A stretch of DNA of 64,000 bases from Anaerorhabdus sp964386325 (GCA_964386325.1 CAYLQY010000006.1:62001-126000), one strand, 5' to 3'. Positions 1 to 9,189 are shown, counted from the stretch's first letter. The notes: a model not told the origin generated them from the sequence alone. Numbers and translations are program-made.

Positions 1-225
1 GATGAAGTACGCGAAATCTTAAAAAAATATAAAACGTACCATACGGGAGTAGTGTATTTTGGATTTCTAAAAAATGAAATTCATATAGCAGTAAGCCAAA
101 AAGAAAGTACTAAAGAACCATCAGTTTACACTTCAGTTGAAAAACTAGATTTCAGTGAAGAAAAACAAGACTATGAAAATATGATTGAATTAGCGAGGTA
201 CTTTAATGGTCATGAAACAAAATAA
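1..225 (+). CDS. DUF3137-family membrane protein, C-terminal 74 residues only
   Basis: The window opens inside an open frame that ends with TAA at 223-225. The visible tail aligns by eye with the tail of the next protein (shared pattern V-Y-x-G-F-x-x-N-E-x-H-I-A), so the two are tandem paralogues. The next gene is recognised as DUF3137, a membrane family of unknown role commonly next to LemA. The two reading frames overlap by about 20 bases, which indicates translational coupling. Only the end is present, so nothing can be said about the N-terminus. Confidence 0.75.
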   Translation, partial: DEVREILKKYKTYHTGVVYFGFLKNEIHIAVSQKESTKEPSVYTSVEKLDFSEEKQDYENMIELARYFNGHETK

Positions 226-1093
226 GGAAAATGATTGTACTTTAGCAGATATTGAAAAATACCGAATAAGCGCGATTAGTTGGGGTTTAGTCACAATTGC
301 GGTCATTGTTCTTTTGTTGCTCTCTTTCTTTATACAAGAAATGGCTTTTTTTGCAGTAATGATTCTTCTTATTGTTGTGATCTTTATTTTTTCATCAAAA
401 CAATCAAAGTTTAAAAAAGCATTTAAATATTATTTTATTGCACAACAATTTGAAACAGTTTTAAATGTACCAATAACGATGGAGTTGGCTGGATATAATG
501 TTGATTATATTAAAGATTCACATTTGATTCCAACAGCAAATACATATTCAAGTGATGACTTAATTAGTTTTGAGTATGAAGGTATAAAGGTTCGTCGGGG
601 TGATGTACACACAGAACAAGTTACATCAACAGGTAAAAGTACAACGCGTGTTACACTTTTTAAAGGTCAATACATGACATTTACTTTCCCTAAAACAATT
701 ACCAGTTTTATGGTTATTAAAGATAATACTTTCTTTGATGATAAACCCGATGGATTCTTCTCATCAGCACCAAAAACTACAAAAGTGGAGTTTGAAAGTA
801 TTGAATTTAATAAGATGTTTGATACATTTGCGGCAGATGAACATGAAGCTTTCTATTTAGTAACACCACAATTTATGCAATTATTGATGGATTTTAGAGT
901 AAGGCAAGGATGTAATGTGTACTATGGATTTATGCGAAATGAGTTTCACATTGCAATCGATACAAGAGAAAATTTATTTGAACCATCATTGCTACAAAAA
1001 GTTGATGAAAGTAGTGGAACATTTGATAATAATCATATTCATGAAATTGTGAATATGATAAATCATTTTAGATTAGTGGAGGATGAAGTGTAA
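206..1093 (+). CDS. DUF3137-family membrane protein
   Basis: 295 residues. Two adjacent hydrophobic helices (about residues 24-44 and 46-62) are followed by a basic stretch and a soluble cytoplasmic domain of about 230 residues, the DUF3137 layout. No catalytic motif is visible and the biochemical role is unknown. The ATG at 206 is preferred because an AGG lies 7 bases upstream; an ATG at 212 is possible. The gene overlaps its upstream paralogue, and its TAA overlaps the lemA start by one base (TAATG). The three genes therefore form one transcript. Family-level call is firm; function is not. Confidence 0.8.
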   Translation: MVMKQNKENDCTLADIEKYRISAISWGLVTIAVIVLLLLSFFIQEMAFFAVMILLIVVIFIFSSKQSKFKKAFKYYFIAQQFETVLNVPITMELAGYNVDYIKDSHLIPTANTYSSDDLISFEYEGIKVRRGDVHTEQVTSTGKSTTRVTLFKGQYMTFTFPKTITSFMVIKDNTFFDDKPDGFFSSAPKTTKVEFESIEFNKMFDTFAADEHEAFYLVTPQFMQLLMDFRVRQGCNVYYGFMRNEFHIAIDTRENLFEPSLLQKVDESSGTFDNNHIHEIVNMINHFRLVEDEV

Positions 1094-1626
1094 TGGGATA
1101 TGTAATTTTAGGAATAGTTGTAATAATCGTTGTTGTTATGATTAACATCTACAATCGTATTGTTACCTACAAAATTAAAGTTGAGGAGGCGGCATCGGGA
1201 ATTGATGTAGCACTTGCAAAGCGTTATGCATTACTTACAAATACCGTTGAGGTAGTAAAGGGTTATGCAAAGCATGAAGCTGAAACACTTGCGAAAGTAG
1301 TTGAAGCACGTAATGAAATGACGATGACTCAAAAAACGGCTTGTTATCAAGAATATAAAGAAGCACAAACAAAATTATTTGCATTACAAGAGAGTTATCC
1401 TGAATTAAAAGCAAATGAAAACTTCTTGAGTTTGCAAGATACAATCTTTGATGTAGAAGAACATTTGCAAGCAGCACGAAGAATGTATAACTCAAATGTT
1501 TCTTTATATAATCAAGCTAGAGAGACTTTCCCAGGTAATCTTGTGGCAGGATTTGCATCAAAAAATACATATGATTTCTTTGCGGCTAGCGAAGAAGAAT
1601 CAAACAACGTTACAATCAAACTTTAA
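1093..1626 (+). CDS. lemA: LemA family protein
   Basis: 177 residues, close to the usual LemA length of about 185. A single N-terminal membrane helix (residues 3-18) precedes a long helical domain. The N-Y-N/V-xx-xx-K-V-E-E-A-x-S-G-I-D-V pattern after the helix is characteristic of LemA. The family is an inner-membrane protein with a four-helix cytoplasmic or extracytoplasmic bundle and no assigned activity; its companion DUF3137 genes sit directly upstream. The start overlaps the previous stop by one base. A terminator hairpin follows immediately. Confidence 0.9.
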   Translation: MGYVILGIVVIIVVVMINIYNRIVTYKIKVEEAASGIDVALAKRYALLTNTVEVVKGYAKHEAETLAKVVEARNEMTMTQKTACYQEYKEAQTKLFALQESYPELKANENFLSLQDTIFDVEEHLQAARRMYNSNVSLYNQARETFPGNLVAGFASKNTYDFFAASEEESNNVTIKL

Positions 1627-1630
1627 GCAG

Positions 1631-1652
1631 AAGTTCCTTAGGGAACTTTTTT
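1631..1652 (+). terminator. Rho-independent terminator of the DUF3137-lemA operon
   Basis: AAGTTCC and GGAACTT arms around a short TTAG loop, then a run of T. It lies 5 bases after the lemA stop. Confidence 0.85.
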
Positions 1653-1704
1653 CTTATTATTAGGCTAGAGATGTTAAGGTTTTGTAAAAAAGATATTAAG
1701 TTTA

Positions 1705-1753
1705 TGAAATCGCTTTCTTTTTGCTTTAAAAATTAGAGCACATAGGCTATAAT
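1705..1753 (+). promoter_or_regulatory. glgC promoter with a cre-like CcpA site
   Basis: TATAAT at 1748-1753 and a weak TTTAAA at 1725-1730 (17-base spacer). A 14-base block at 1705-1718 matches the CcpA cre consensus TGWAANCGNTNWCA at every position but the last. It would be centred about 48 bases upstream of the likely transcription start. Consensus match is seen; CcpA binding is inferred. Confidence 0.55.
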
Positions 1754-1785
1754 GACATTATAAATAACTTATGGGGGAAAAGCTC

Positions 1786-2919
1786 ATGAAACAAAATAAT
1801 ATGGTAGCAATGATTTTAGCGGGAGGAAGAGGCTCTCGACTTTTTGACCTAACCAAAAAGGTCGCAAAACCAGCAGTGCACTTCGGTGGGAAGTATCGTA
1901 TCATCGATTTTCCATTAAGTAACTGTGCAAATTCAGATGTAGATGTAGTTGGCGTTTTGACACAATATGAATCAGTATTATTAAATTCATATGTTGCACG
2001 AGACCATCATTGGGGTCTTGATGCGAAAGACAGTGGAGTCTTTGTTCTACCTCCACGTGAAAAAGATGATACAGGTTTTGGATTGTATCGAGGAACAGCA
2101 GATGCAATTACGCAAAATCTTGATTTCCTAGATCAAATGGAAGCAGAATATGTGCTTATTTTATCAGGGGATCACATCTATAAGATGAACTATGCAGAGA
2201 TGCTTCAACATCATTTGAAGAATAATGCAGATGCGACAATCGCAGTATTAGAAGTACCACTAAAAGAAGCAAGTCGCTTTGGTATTATGAATACCGACAA
2301 AAATGACATGATCATTGAATTTGAGGAAAAACCTGCGAAACCAAAGAGTAATTTAGCGTCAATGGGTATTTATATTTTTGAATATAAGCAATTAAAAAAA
2401 TATTTAAATGCTGATGAAAAGAATCCAAATTCAACACATGATTTTGGAAAAGATATCATTCCTAATTACTTAAGAGATAATAAACGTTTAGCAGCATTTA
2501 GATTTAAAGGATATTGGAAAGATGTAGGAACAATTGATAGTCTATGGGAAGCAAACATGGATTTATTAAATGCGAATAATGAATTAGATTTAAGTGATCC
2601 TGATTCAAAAATCTATACAGAAGATGTGAATGCTATTCCACAATTCATTGGAGAAAATGGTTCAGCTAATAATGCATATATTACTCAAGGTTGTTGTATC
2701 TATGGTTCTGTGAAGAACTCAGTAATCTTTACGAATTCAACAATCGGTGAAGATGCGAAAATCTTAGACTCAGTAATTATGACAAATGTAAAAATTGGTT
2801 CAGGTGCTAAGGTTACACGATGTATTGTAGCCGATGGTGTAGAAATTGCACCGGGTGCTGTTGTTGGACAAAAAGACAGTGAGAACATTCTTTTAGTAGC
2901 TAAGAATGTTACGAAATAG
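1786..2919 (+). CDS. glgC: Glucose-1-phosphate adenylyltransferase, catalytic subunit
   Basis: Makes ADP-glucose from glucose-1-phosphate and ATP, the committed step of glycogen synthesis. The nucleotide-binding loop LAGGRGSRL (residues 11-19), the K-P-A-V-H-F-G-G-K motif just after it and SGDHIYKM (about 127) are intact. A left-handed beta-helix fills the C-terminal third. The open frame extends to an ATG at 1771, but that ATG overlaps the GGGGG ribosome binding site; the ATG at 1786, 8 bases after it, gives the normal N-terminus. First gene of glgC-glgD-glgA; the partner GlgD follows after 12 bases. Confidence 0.95.
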   Translation: MKQNNMVAMILAGGRGSRLFDLTKKVAKPAVHFGGKYRIIDFPLSNCANSDVDVVGVLTQYESVLLNSYVARDHHWGLDAKDSGVFVLPPREKDDTGFGLYRGTADAITQNLDFLDQMEAEYVLILSGDHIYKMNYAEMLQHHLKNNADATIAVLEVPLKEASRFGIMNTDKNDMIIEFEEKPAKPKSNLASMGIYIFEYKQLKKYLNADEKNPNSTHDFGKDIIPNYLRDNKRLAAFRFKGYWKDVGTIDSLWEANMDLLNANNELDLSDPDSKIYTEDVNAIPQFIGENGSANNAYITQGCCIYGSVKNSVIFTNSTIGEDAKILDSVIMTNVKIGSGAKVTRCIVADGVEIAPGAVVGQKDSENILLVAKNVTK

Positions 2920-2931
2920 GAGGATACGACA

Positions 2932-4047
2932 ATGATTGATGCTTTGGGAATAGTGAATTTTGAAGATTCAACAGCAGATATTGAGGGGCTTGGTAATTAT
3001 CGACCAGTTCCAGCAATTAGCTTTCTAGGACGTTATCGAATTATTGACTTTGTATTATCAAACATGACTAACTCAGGTTTATCACAAATCCAAGTTCATA
3101 TTAAAGAAAAACCAAGAAGTTTGATTGAACATTTAGGAACTGGATTGCATTACAATATCAATTCTAAGCGTGGTAAATTACGTTTGTTATATGGTGAAAG
3201 TAAAGTAATGTCTGATGTATATAATCATGATATTGGAAGTTTTCTACAAAATATGCAATATATTGAAGAAAGCAATTTACCTTATGTAATTATTGCACCG
3301 AGTTATATGATTTATAGTATTGATTTCAATGAAGTATTAGAAACTCATATTCAATCTAAAAATGATATTACAGTCTTATATAAGAATGTAGATACCGCTA
3401 AGAATGAATTTATTGGCTGTGATACATTATCCATGGATAAAGAAAAACGAGTAAATGGAATTGAAGAAAATCGTGGTAAATATAAAACTCGTGCTGTATC
3501 ACTTGAAACATATGTAATGAGTAGACGTTTATTTATTGAACTTATTAATCGTGCAGCAAATACGAGTGCACTTTATTGGTTCAAAGATATTTTGAAAGAA
3601 GTATATGACGAATTAAAAATGGTGGGATATCCTGTACGTGGTTATGTTGCATGTATAAATTCACTACCAGCTTACTATAAGGCATGTATGGAATTACGTT
3701 GTCCAGATTTGGCATCAGAGTTGTTTGTTGATTATTGGCCAATTCATACAATGACCAACGATTCACCTCCAACACGATATTCAATAGATGCAACTGTAAA
3801 AGGAAGTATTGTATCTAATGGATGTTTGATTGAAGGACGGGTTGAAAATTGTGTAATTGGACGCAATGTTACAATTAAAAAAGGTGCAGTAGTTAAGAAT
3901 TGCATTATTTTACCTGGCGCATTTATTGGTGAAAGTGCTAAACTAGATACTGTAATTGTAGATAAGAGTGCAATTGTTCATCATGTTAAGAAATTAGTGG
4001 GAACACCAGAAGCACCAATTTACGTTAAACGTCGAGATCGAATTTAG
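2932..4047 (+). CDS. glgD: Glucose-1-phosphate adenylyltransferase, GlgD regulatory subunit
   Basis: 371 residues, homologous to GlgC but lacking the catalytic AGGxGSRL loop: the N-terminus runs LGIVNFEDST, so the protein should not be active alone. The R-P-V-P-A-I-S-F-L-G-R-Y-R-I-I-D-F segment and a C-terminal beta-helix of hexapeptide repeats remain. In Firmicutes GlgD forms a hetero-oligomer with GlgC and raises its activity (family knowledge from Bacillus-type enzymes). TAGGAGG lies 7 bases before the ATG. It sits between glgC and glgA with spacings of 12 and 8 bases. Confidence 0.93.
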   Translation: MIDALGIVNFEDSTADIEGLGNYRPVPAISFLGRYRIIDFVLSNMTNSGLSQIQVHIKEKPRSLIEHLGTGLHYNINSKRGKLRLLYGESKVMSDVYNHDIGSFLQNMQYIEESNLPYVIIAPSYMIYSIDFNEVLETHIQSKNDITVLYKNVDTAKNEFIGCDTLSMDKEKRVNGIEENRGKYKTRAVSLETYVMSRRLFIELINRAANTSALYWFKDILKEVYDELKMVGYPVRGYVACINSLPAYYKACMELRCPDLASELFVDYWPIHTMTNDSPPTRYSIDATVKGSIVSNGCLIEGRVENCVIGRNVTIKKGAVVKNCIILPGAFIGESAKLDTVIVDKSAIVHHVKKLVGTPEAPIYVKRRDRI

Positions 4048-4055
4048 GAGGCTTT

Positions 4056-5489
4056 ATGAAATCAATTTTATTTGCAGCAGCAGAGGGATTACCTTTTATT
4101 AAAAGTGGTGGATTGGCAGATGTTATTGGTTCACTACCAAAAATACTTAAACAAAGAGAATATGACGTACGTGTTGTATTACCACTTTACAAAAAAATTG
4201 CGGATAAATATTTTGATCAACTTGAATATTTGGGAACATTACAAATAAAGAGTGGGTGGATTGATCAACCAGCAAGTTATTTTCAAACAGAAGTTGATGG
4301 TGTAATTTATTATTTTGTTCAACACCAAGCTTATTTTGAAAGAGATGGATTGTATGGTTTTCCCGATGATGGAGAAAGATTTTCATTCTACCAAAAAGCA
4401 ATTTTAGAAATGTGCAAAATGATTGATTTCTACCCAGATATTTTACACGCACACGATTGGCATACAGGAATGCTTGCAGCACTTGCGAAGATTCATTATG
4501 GTAGTGATTGGCATTTTGATAAAGTTAAACATGTGTATACAATTCACAATCTAGCATTCCAAGGGAATTTCCCTAAAGATATTTTAGGATCTTGCCTAGG
4601 ATTATCATTTAAATATTATGAAGATGGATCAATGCGTTATGATGGTGGGATTAGTTTTATGAAAACGGGAATTGTTTATTCAGATAAAGTAACTACTGTT
4701 TCACCTTCGTATGCAAAAGAAATACTGACGCCTGAATATGGTGAACATCTTGATGAAATACTTCGATATCGCCAACATGATTTATGGGGTATTGTAAATG
4801 GAATTGATGTAACTGAATGGAATCCTCAAACAGATAAGTTACTTGCGAAAAATTATACAGCGAAGAATGTAACTAAAGGTAAAAAGGATAATAAGCTAGC
4901 TGTTCAAAAAACATTAGGATTAAGAGAAGCACCGGATGTGTTAATGATTGGTATGGTATCCAGACTTACTTATCAAAAAGGGGTATACCTCATTGCTGAA
5001 AGATTAGCTGATATTATGGGATTAGATGTTCAATTTGTAGTTCTAGGAACTGGGGAAGACGATGCCGAAAGTACATTCCGCTATATGGAAGAAAAATACA
5101 AACGTCGTGCTGTTTACTATTGTGGATACAATGAAGACTTAGCTCATCAAATTTATGCGGGGTGTGATTTATTCTTAATGCCTTCACTTTACGAACCATG
5201 TGGTATTGGCCAATTAATTGCCATGCGTTATGGATCACTTCCACTTGTAAGAGAAACAGGTGGACTTCGAGATACTGTGCATGCGTTTAATCAATATACA
5301 AACGAAGGAAATGGATTTAGTTTCTGGGCATTCAGTGGTGATGATTTAGTTCATACATTAAAATTTGCCTGTGATACCTATTACATGAATCCAGAAGGAT
5401 GGAAAGAATTAGTTCAACATGCAATGAATACCGACGTAAGTTGGGAATACAGTGCTAATTTATATCAAGAGTTATATGAAATATTATAA
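4056..5489 (+). CDS. glgA: Glycogen synthase, GT5
   Basis: Transfers glucose from ADP-glucose to the growing alpha-1,4-glucan. 477 residues, the normal bacterial length. The ADP-glucose-binding K-S-G-G-L motif is at residues 16-20. The C-terminal E-P-C-G-I-G-Q-L segment with TGGLRDTV is the GT-B donor site. No glgB or glgP is seen in the window, so branching and breakdown genes must be elsewhere or absent. AGGAGG precedes the ATG, and a terminator hairpin follows the stop. Confidence 0.95.
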   Translation: MKSILFAAAEGLPFIKSGGLADVIGSLPKILKQREYDVRVVLPLYKKIADKYFDQLEYLGTLQIKSGWIDQPASYFQTEVDGVIYYFVQHQAYFERDGLYGFPDDGERFSFYQKAILEMCKMIDFYPDILHAHDWHTGMLAALAKIHYGSDWHFDKVKHVYTIHNLAFQGNFPKDILGSCLGLSFKYYEDGSMRYDGGISFMKTGIVYSDKVTTVSPSYAKEILTPEYGEHLDEILRYRQHDLWGIVNGIDVTEWNPQTDKLLAKNYTAKNVTKGKKDNKLAVQKTLGLREAPDVLMIGMVSRLTYQKGVYLIAERLADIMGLDVQFVVLGTGEDDAESTFRYMEEKYKRRAVYYCGYNEDLAHQIYAGCDLFLMPSLYEPCGIGQLIAMRYGSLPLVRETGGLRDTVHAFNQYTNEGNGFSFWAFSGDDLVHTLKFACDTYYMNPEGWKELVQHAMNTDVSWEYSANLYQELYEIL

Positions 5490-5516
5490 GTAGAAGCTTA
5501 AATGCTTCTACTTTTT
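5490..5516 (+). terminator. Terminator of the glg operon
   Basis: GTAGAAGC and GCTTCTAC arms around a 6-base loop, followed by TTTTT, directly after the glgA stop. Confidence 0.88.
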
Positions 5517-5618
5517 CTTTGTGAAAACCGGTATTAAAAGGTAGTAAATTGCTAGGAATATAGAGTGTTTTTTAGAAAAGTATGAAGTAGAATTCAATTA
5601 AAAAACAGGAAGTTTGAA

Positions 5619-5632
5619 AGTAAGCGTTTTCA
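5619..5632 (+). promoter_or_regulatory. cre-like CcpA site upstream of pgk
   Basis: AGTAAGCGTTTTCA agrees with TGWAANCGNTNWCA at 13 of 14 positions. It lies about 77 bases upstream of the likely pgk transcription start. Upstream placement is typical of CcpA activation of glycolytic operons in other Firmicutes. The match is seen; activation is inferred. Confidence 0.55.
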
Positions 5633-5666
5633 ATTTGTGAAAAGATACACAAAGATGTTTTTACCG

Positions 5667-5696
5667 TTTACTTAAGCTTCATTTCGGTGCTATAAT
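5667..5696 (+). promoter_or_regulatory. pgk-tpiA promoter
   Basis: TTTACT at 5667-5672 and TATAAT at 5691-5696 (18-base spacer), 27 bases before the pgk start. A GGAGG ribosome binding site lies between. Confidence 0.7.
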
Positions 5697-5723
5697 TTAA
5701 GAGCAAAAAGGAGGAAAATTTGC

Positions 5724-6923
5724 ATGGCAAAACAAACTGTAAAAGATTTAGATGTAAAGGGCAAACGTGTCATAGTACGTGTTGACTTCAACGTACCTTT
5801 AAAAGATGGAGTGATTACTAATGATAATCGTATCCAAGCTGCTCTTCCTACAATCAACTATTTAACTGAACATGGTGCTAAAGTTATTCTTATGTCACAT
5901 CTAGGAAAAATTGATCATAAAGATCCAGAAAAATGTGAAGCTGGAAAAAAGAAAAACAATATGGCTCCAGTTGCAGCACGCTTAGCTGAACTTGTATCAA
6001 ACAAAGTAACATTTGTACCTGAAACACGTGGTGAGGCTTTAGAGAAAGCTGTTGCTGACATGAATGAAGGAGAAATTATCCTAATTCAAAATACTCGTTA
6101 TGAAAAAGGTGAAAGTAAAAATGATCCTGAATTAGCTGCTTATTGGGCTAAACTTGGTGATTTATTTGTATCTGATGCTTTTGGATCAGTACATAGAGCT
6201 CACGCTTCTACAGTAGGAATTGCTGAACACTTACCAAGTGCTTGTGGTTTCTTAGTTCAAAAAGAAATTGAAAACTTAAGTGCTGCTATCGACAATCCAA
6301 AACGTCCATTAGTTGCAATATTAGGTGGAGCTAAAGTTTCTGATAAAATTGCAGTTATTGAAAACTTATTAACAATCGCTGATAAAGTAATTATCGGTGG
6401 TGGTATGGCTTTCACATTTGCAGTTGCTGAAGGACATAGCGTAGGAACTTCATTACTTGAAGCTGATAAAGTGGATATGGCTAAAGATTTCATGGCTCGT
6501 GGTAATGGAAAATTAATCCTTCCTGTGGATGCTGTTATTGCAAATGACTTTGAAAATCCAACAGATATTAAAACAGTAGAAATCAATGCAATTCCTGATG
6601 GTTACATGGGACTTGATATTGGACCTAAAACAATTGAATTATTTAAAAATGAATTACAAGGTGCTCATACAGTAGTATGGAATGGACCTATGGGTGTATT
6701 TGAAAAACCTGAATTTGCAACAGGTACAATTGAAATTTGTAAAGCAATTTCTGAATTACCAGATGCAATGACAGTTATTGGTGGAGGAGATTCTGCTTCT
6801 GCTGCAATTAACTTAGGATTCAAAGACAAATTCAGTCACATTTCAACTGGTGGAGGAGCTTCACTAGAATACATGGAAGGTAAAGAACTTCCTGGTATCG
6901 CAATTATTCAGGAGAAAGCATAA
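5724..6923 (+). CDS. pgk: Phosphoglycerate kinase
   Basis: Converts 1,3-bisphosphoglycerate and ADP to 3-phosphoglycerate and ATP. 399 residues. The substrate-binding VRVDFNVP motif is near residue 18 and MSHLG near residue 56. The C-terminal nucleotide loops GGGDSASA and STGGGASLE are intact. The start follows GGAGGAAAATTTGC. tpiA begins one base after the stop. The gene uses strong, cytosol-housekeeping codons. gapA, usually just upstream in Firmicutes, is not adjacent here. Confidence 0.97.
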   Translation: MAKQTVKDLDVKGKRVIVRVDFNVPLKDGVITNDNRIQAALPTINYLTEHGAKVILMSHLGKIDHKDPEKCEAGKKKNNMAPVAARLAELVSNKVTFVPETRGEALEKAVADMNEGEIILIQNTRYEKGESKNDPELAAYWAKLGDLFVSDAFGSVHRAHASTVGIAEHLPSACGFLVQKEIENLSAAIDNPKRPLVAILGGAKVSDKIAVIENLLTIADKVIIGGGMAFTFAVAEGHSVGTSLLEADKVDMAKDFMARGNGKLILPVDAVIANDFENPTDIKTVEINAIPDGYMGLDIGPKTIELFKNELQGAHTVVWNGPMGVFEKPEFATGTIEICKAISELPDAMTVIGGGDSASAAINLGFKDKFSHISTGGGASLEYMEGKELPGIAIIQEKA

Positions 6924-6924
6924 A

Positions 6925-7668
6925 ATGAGAAAACCGATTATTGTTGGAAACTGGAAGATGAATAAAACTTGTAAAGAAACAGTTGAATTCATCAATGCAA
7001 TTGAACCAGTTTTACATGATGCTGCTGATTATGGAGTAGGTGCTCCATTCACAGCACTTAAAGATGCAACATCTACTGCAAAGAATTTAATCATTGCAGC
7101 AGAAAATTGCCATTTTGAAGACAATGGAGCATTTACTGGAGAAGTAAGTGTACCAATGTTAGAAGAATTAAATGTTAAGTATTGTATCATTGGACATTCT
7201 GAACGTCGTACGATGTTTGGCGATACTGATGAAACAGTTAACAAGAAAGCTAAACGCTTAGTTAAAGCTGGAATTACTCCAATCCTATGTATTGGTGAAA
7301 CAGAAGCACAATATGATGCAGGACTTACTGAAAAAGTTATCCGTGATCAATTAACTGGAAGCTTAGCTGACATGTGTGCGGACTGTGTTAAAGATATTGT
7401 TATTGCTTATGAACCAATCTGGGCTATCGGTACTGGTAAATCTGCTAGTAAAGATGATGCTCAAAATTGTTGTGCAATCGTTCGTGATCAAGTTCGTAAA
7501 ATGTATGGCGATGATGCAGCTGAGGGTGTTCGTGTTCAATACGGTGGTTCAGTTAAACCTGAAAACATTAAAGAATACATGGCTTGTGAAGATATCGATG
7601 GTGCATTAATTGGTGGTGCTTCATTAAAAGTAGATTCATTTACAGCAATTATCGATGCTACAAAATAA
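6925..7668 (+). CDS. tpiA: Triosephosphate isomerase
   Basis: Interconverts dihydroxyacetone phosphate and glyceraldehyde-3-phosphate. 247 residues, a standard (beta/alpha)8 length. The active site is complete: NWKMNKT at residues 8-14 with the lysine, IIGHSERR with the histidine, AYEPIWAIGTGK with the glutamate and the flexible loop, and YGGSVKPEN for phosphate. The ribosome binding site CAGGAG lies inside the end of pgk, so the two are translationally coupled. Confidence 0.97.
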   Translation: MRKPIIVGNWKMNKTCKETVEFINAIEPVLHDAADYGVGAPFTALKDATSTAKNLIIAAENCHFEDNGAFTGEVSVPMLEELNVKYCIIGHSERRTMFGDTDETVNKKAKRLVKAGITPILCIGETEAQYDAGLTEKVIRDQLTGSLADMCADCVKDIVIAYEPIWAIGTGKSASKDDAQNCCAIVRDQVRKMYGDDAAEGVRVQYGGSVKPENIKEYMACEDIDGALIGGASLKVDSFTAIIDATK

Positions 7669-7703
7669 ATAAGTTAAAGCTTTGTAAAAAAATTGAATAA
7701 GTG

Positions 7704-7732
7704 TTTAAAAAATACATAATGAAATGTATAAT
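7704..7732 (+). promoter_or_regulatory. eno promoter
   Basis: TTTAAA at 7704-7709 and TATAAT at 7727-7732 with a 17-base spacer. No clear terminator separates tpiA from eno, so eno may be transcribed both from here and by read-through. Confidence 0.65.
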
Positions 7733-7758
7733 GATTGAGAAAGAAGGAGGGTATTATA

Positions 7759-9075
7759 ATGCCTTATATAGTAGACGTATACGCACGCGAAGTTATTGAC
7801 TCACGTGGTAATCCAACAATTGAAGTAGAAGTTACAACTGAATCTGGTGCATTTGGACGCGCAATGGTTCCAAGTGGAGCATCAACAGGTGAAAGAGAAG
7901 CTCTTGAATTACGTGATGGCGACAAAACTCGCTTCATGGGTAAAGGTGTTCTTCAAGCTGTTGAAAACGTAAATAACATCATTGCTGATGCAATCATCGG
8001 TATGGATGTTACTGATCAATGTGGTGTTGATAAAGCAATGATCGATCTTGATGGTACAAAAGACAAATCTAAATTAGGAGCTAATGCTATTCTTGGTGTT
8101 TCAATGGCTTGTGCTATTGCAGCTGCTGATTTCTATGGTATGCCTTTATACCGTTACTTAGGTGGATTCAATGGTAAAACATTACCAGTTCCAATGATGA
8201 ATGTTCTTAATGGTGGTAGCCATGCTGACTCTACAGTAGACTTCCAAGAATTCATGATTATGCCTATCGGTGCTTCAGATATTAAAGAAGCATTACGTAT
8301 GGGTGCTGAAACTTTCCACAACTTACGTAAAGTATTAAAATCAAAAGGTTATAATACAAACGTTGGTGATGAAGGTGGATTTGCTCCTTCATGTAAAGAT
8401 GGAAATGAAGAACCTCTTCAATTAATCGTAGAAGCAATCAAAGCTGCAGGATATAACCCTTCTAAAGAAGGAAAACCTGGTGATATCGCTATCGCTATGG
8501 ACGTAGCTGCATCTGAATTCTATAACACAGAAACTAAAGTTTATGAACTAGTTAAATCAAACGGTGGTACAAAAACTACTGCTGAAATGATTGATATGTA
8601 TGCTGAATGGGTTGAAAAATATCCAATCGTTTCTATCGAAGATGGTCTTGGAGAAAGAGACTGGGACGGATGGAAAGTATTAACTGATCGTATCGGTGAT
8701 AAGATCCAAATCGTTGGTGATGACTTATTCGTTACTAACCCAGCTATCCTTAAAGAAGGAATCGATAGAGGAATTGCTAACTCAATCCTTATCAAAGTTA
8801 ACCAAATCGGTACACTTACAGAAACTTTCGATGCTATGACAATGGCTAAAGAAGCTGGTTATACTTGTGTAGTTTCTCATAGATCTGGTGAAACAGAAGA
8901 TACAACAATTGCTGATATCGCTGTTGCATTCAATGCTGGACAAATCAAAACAGGTTCAATGTCACGTACAGACCGTATTGCTAAATATAACCAATTAATC
9001 AGAATCGAAGATGAATTAGGTGCAGTAGCAAAATATCTTGGACGTCAAGCATTCTACAACGTAAAAAACAAATAG
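7759..9075 (+). CDS. eno: Enolase
   Basis: Dehydrates 2-phosphoglycerate to phosphoenolpyruvate; Mg-dependent. The ATG at 7759 sits 9 bases after AAGGAGG and gives 438 residues. An in-frame ATG at 7735 would precede the ribosome binding site and is rejected. GSHADSTVDFQEFMI, SIEDGLGERDW, VGDDLFVTN and SHRSGETEDT are the metal- and substrate-binding segments. The phosphoglycerate mutase gene that often lies between tpiA and eno is absent. Confidence 0.97.
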   Translation: MPYIVDVYAREVIDSRGNPTIEVEVTTESGAFGRAMVPSGASTGEREALELRDGDKTRFMGKGVLQAVENVNNIIADAIIGMDVTDQCGVDKAMIDLDGTKDKSKLGANAILGVSMACAIAAADFYGMPLYRYLGGFNGKTLPVPMMNVLNGGSHADSTVDFQEFMIMPIGASDIKEALRMGAETFHNLRKVLKSKGYNTNVGDEGGFAPSCKDGNEEPLQLIVEAIKAAGYNPSKEGKPGDIAIAMDVAASEFYNTETKVYELVKSNGGTKTTAEMIDMYAEWVEKYPIVSIEDGLGERDWDGWKVLTDRIGDKIQIVGDDLFVTNPAILKEGIDRGIANSILIKVNQIGTLTETFDAMTMAKEAGYTCVVSHRSGETEDTTIADIAVAFNAGQIKTGSMSRTDRIAKYNQLIRIEDELGAVAKYLGRQAFYNVKNK

Positions 9076-9083
9076 TTTACTTG

Positions 9084-9117
9084 AAACTCATTAACTTCGG
9101 TTAATGAGTTTTTTTTA
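9084..9117 (+). terminator. eno terminator with UUCG loop
   Basis: Twelve-base arms AAACTCATTAAC and GTTAATGAGTTT close a TTCG tetraloop and run into eight or more T. Confidence 0.93.
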
Positions 9118-9143
9118 TAAAATTTACCCTGTATGAACATAAT

Positions 9144-9171
9144 AAAAATGGATATATGACTATCCATTTTT
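9144..9171 (-). terminator. Terminator of the MerR-like gene
   Basis: AAAAATGGATA and TATCCATTTTT arms around a 6-base loop lie between the convergent eno and MerR genes. The T run reads on both strands, so it may act in both directions. Confidence 0.75.
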
Positions 9172-9189
9172 GCTATAAAATTATATTTA

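Noticed and set aside
1901..2107. Minus-strand frames inside glgC, and similar frames inside other strong genes
   Set aside because: Shadows of well-supported genes, without ribosome binding sites or recognisable products.
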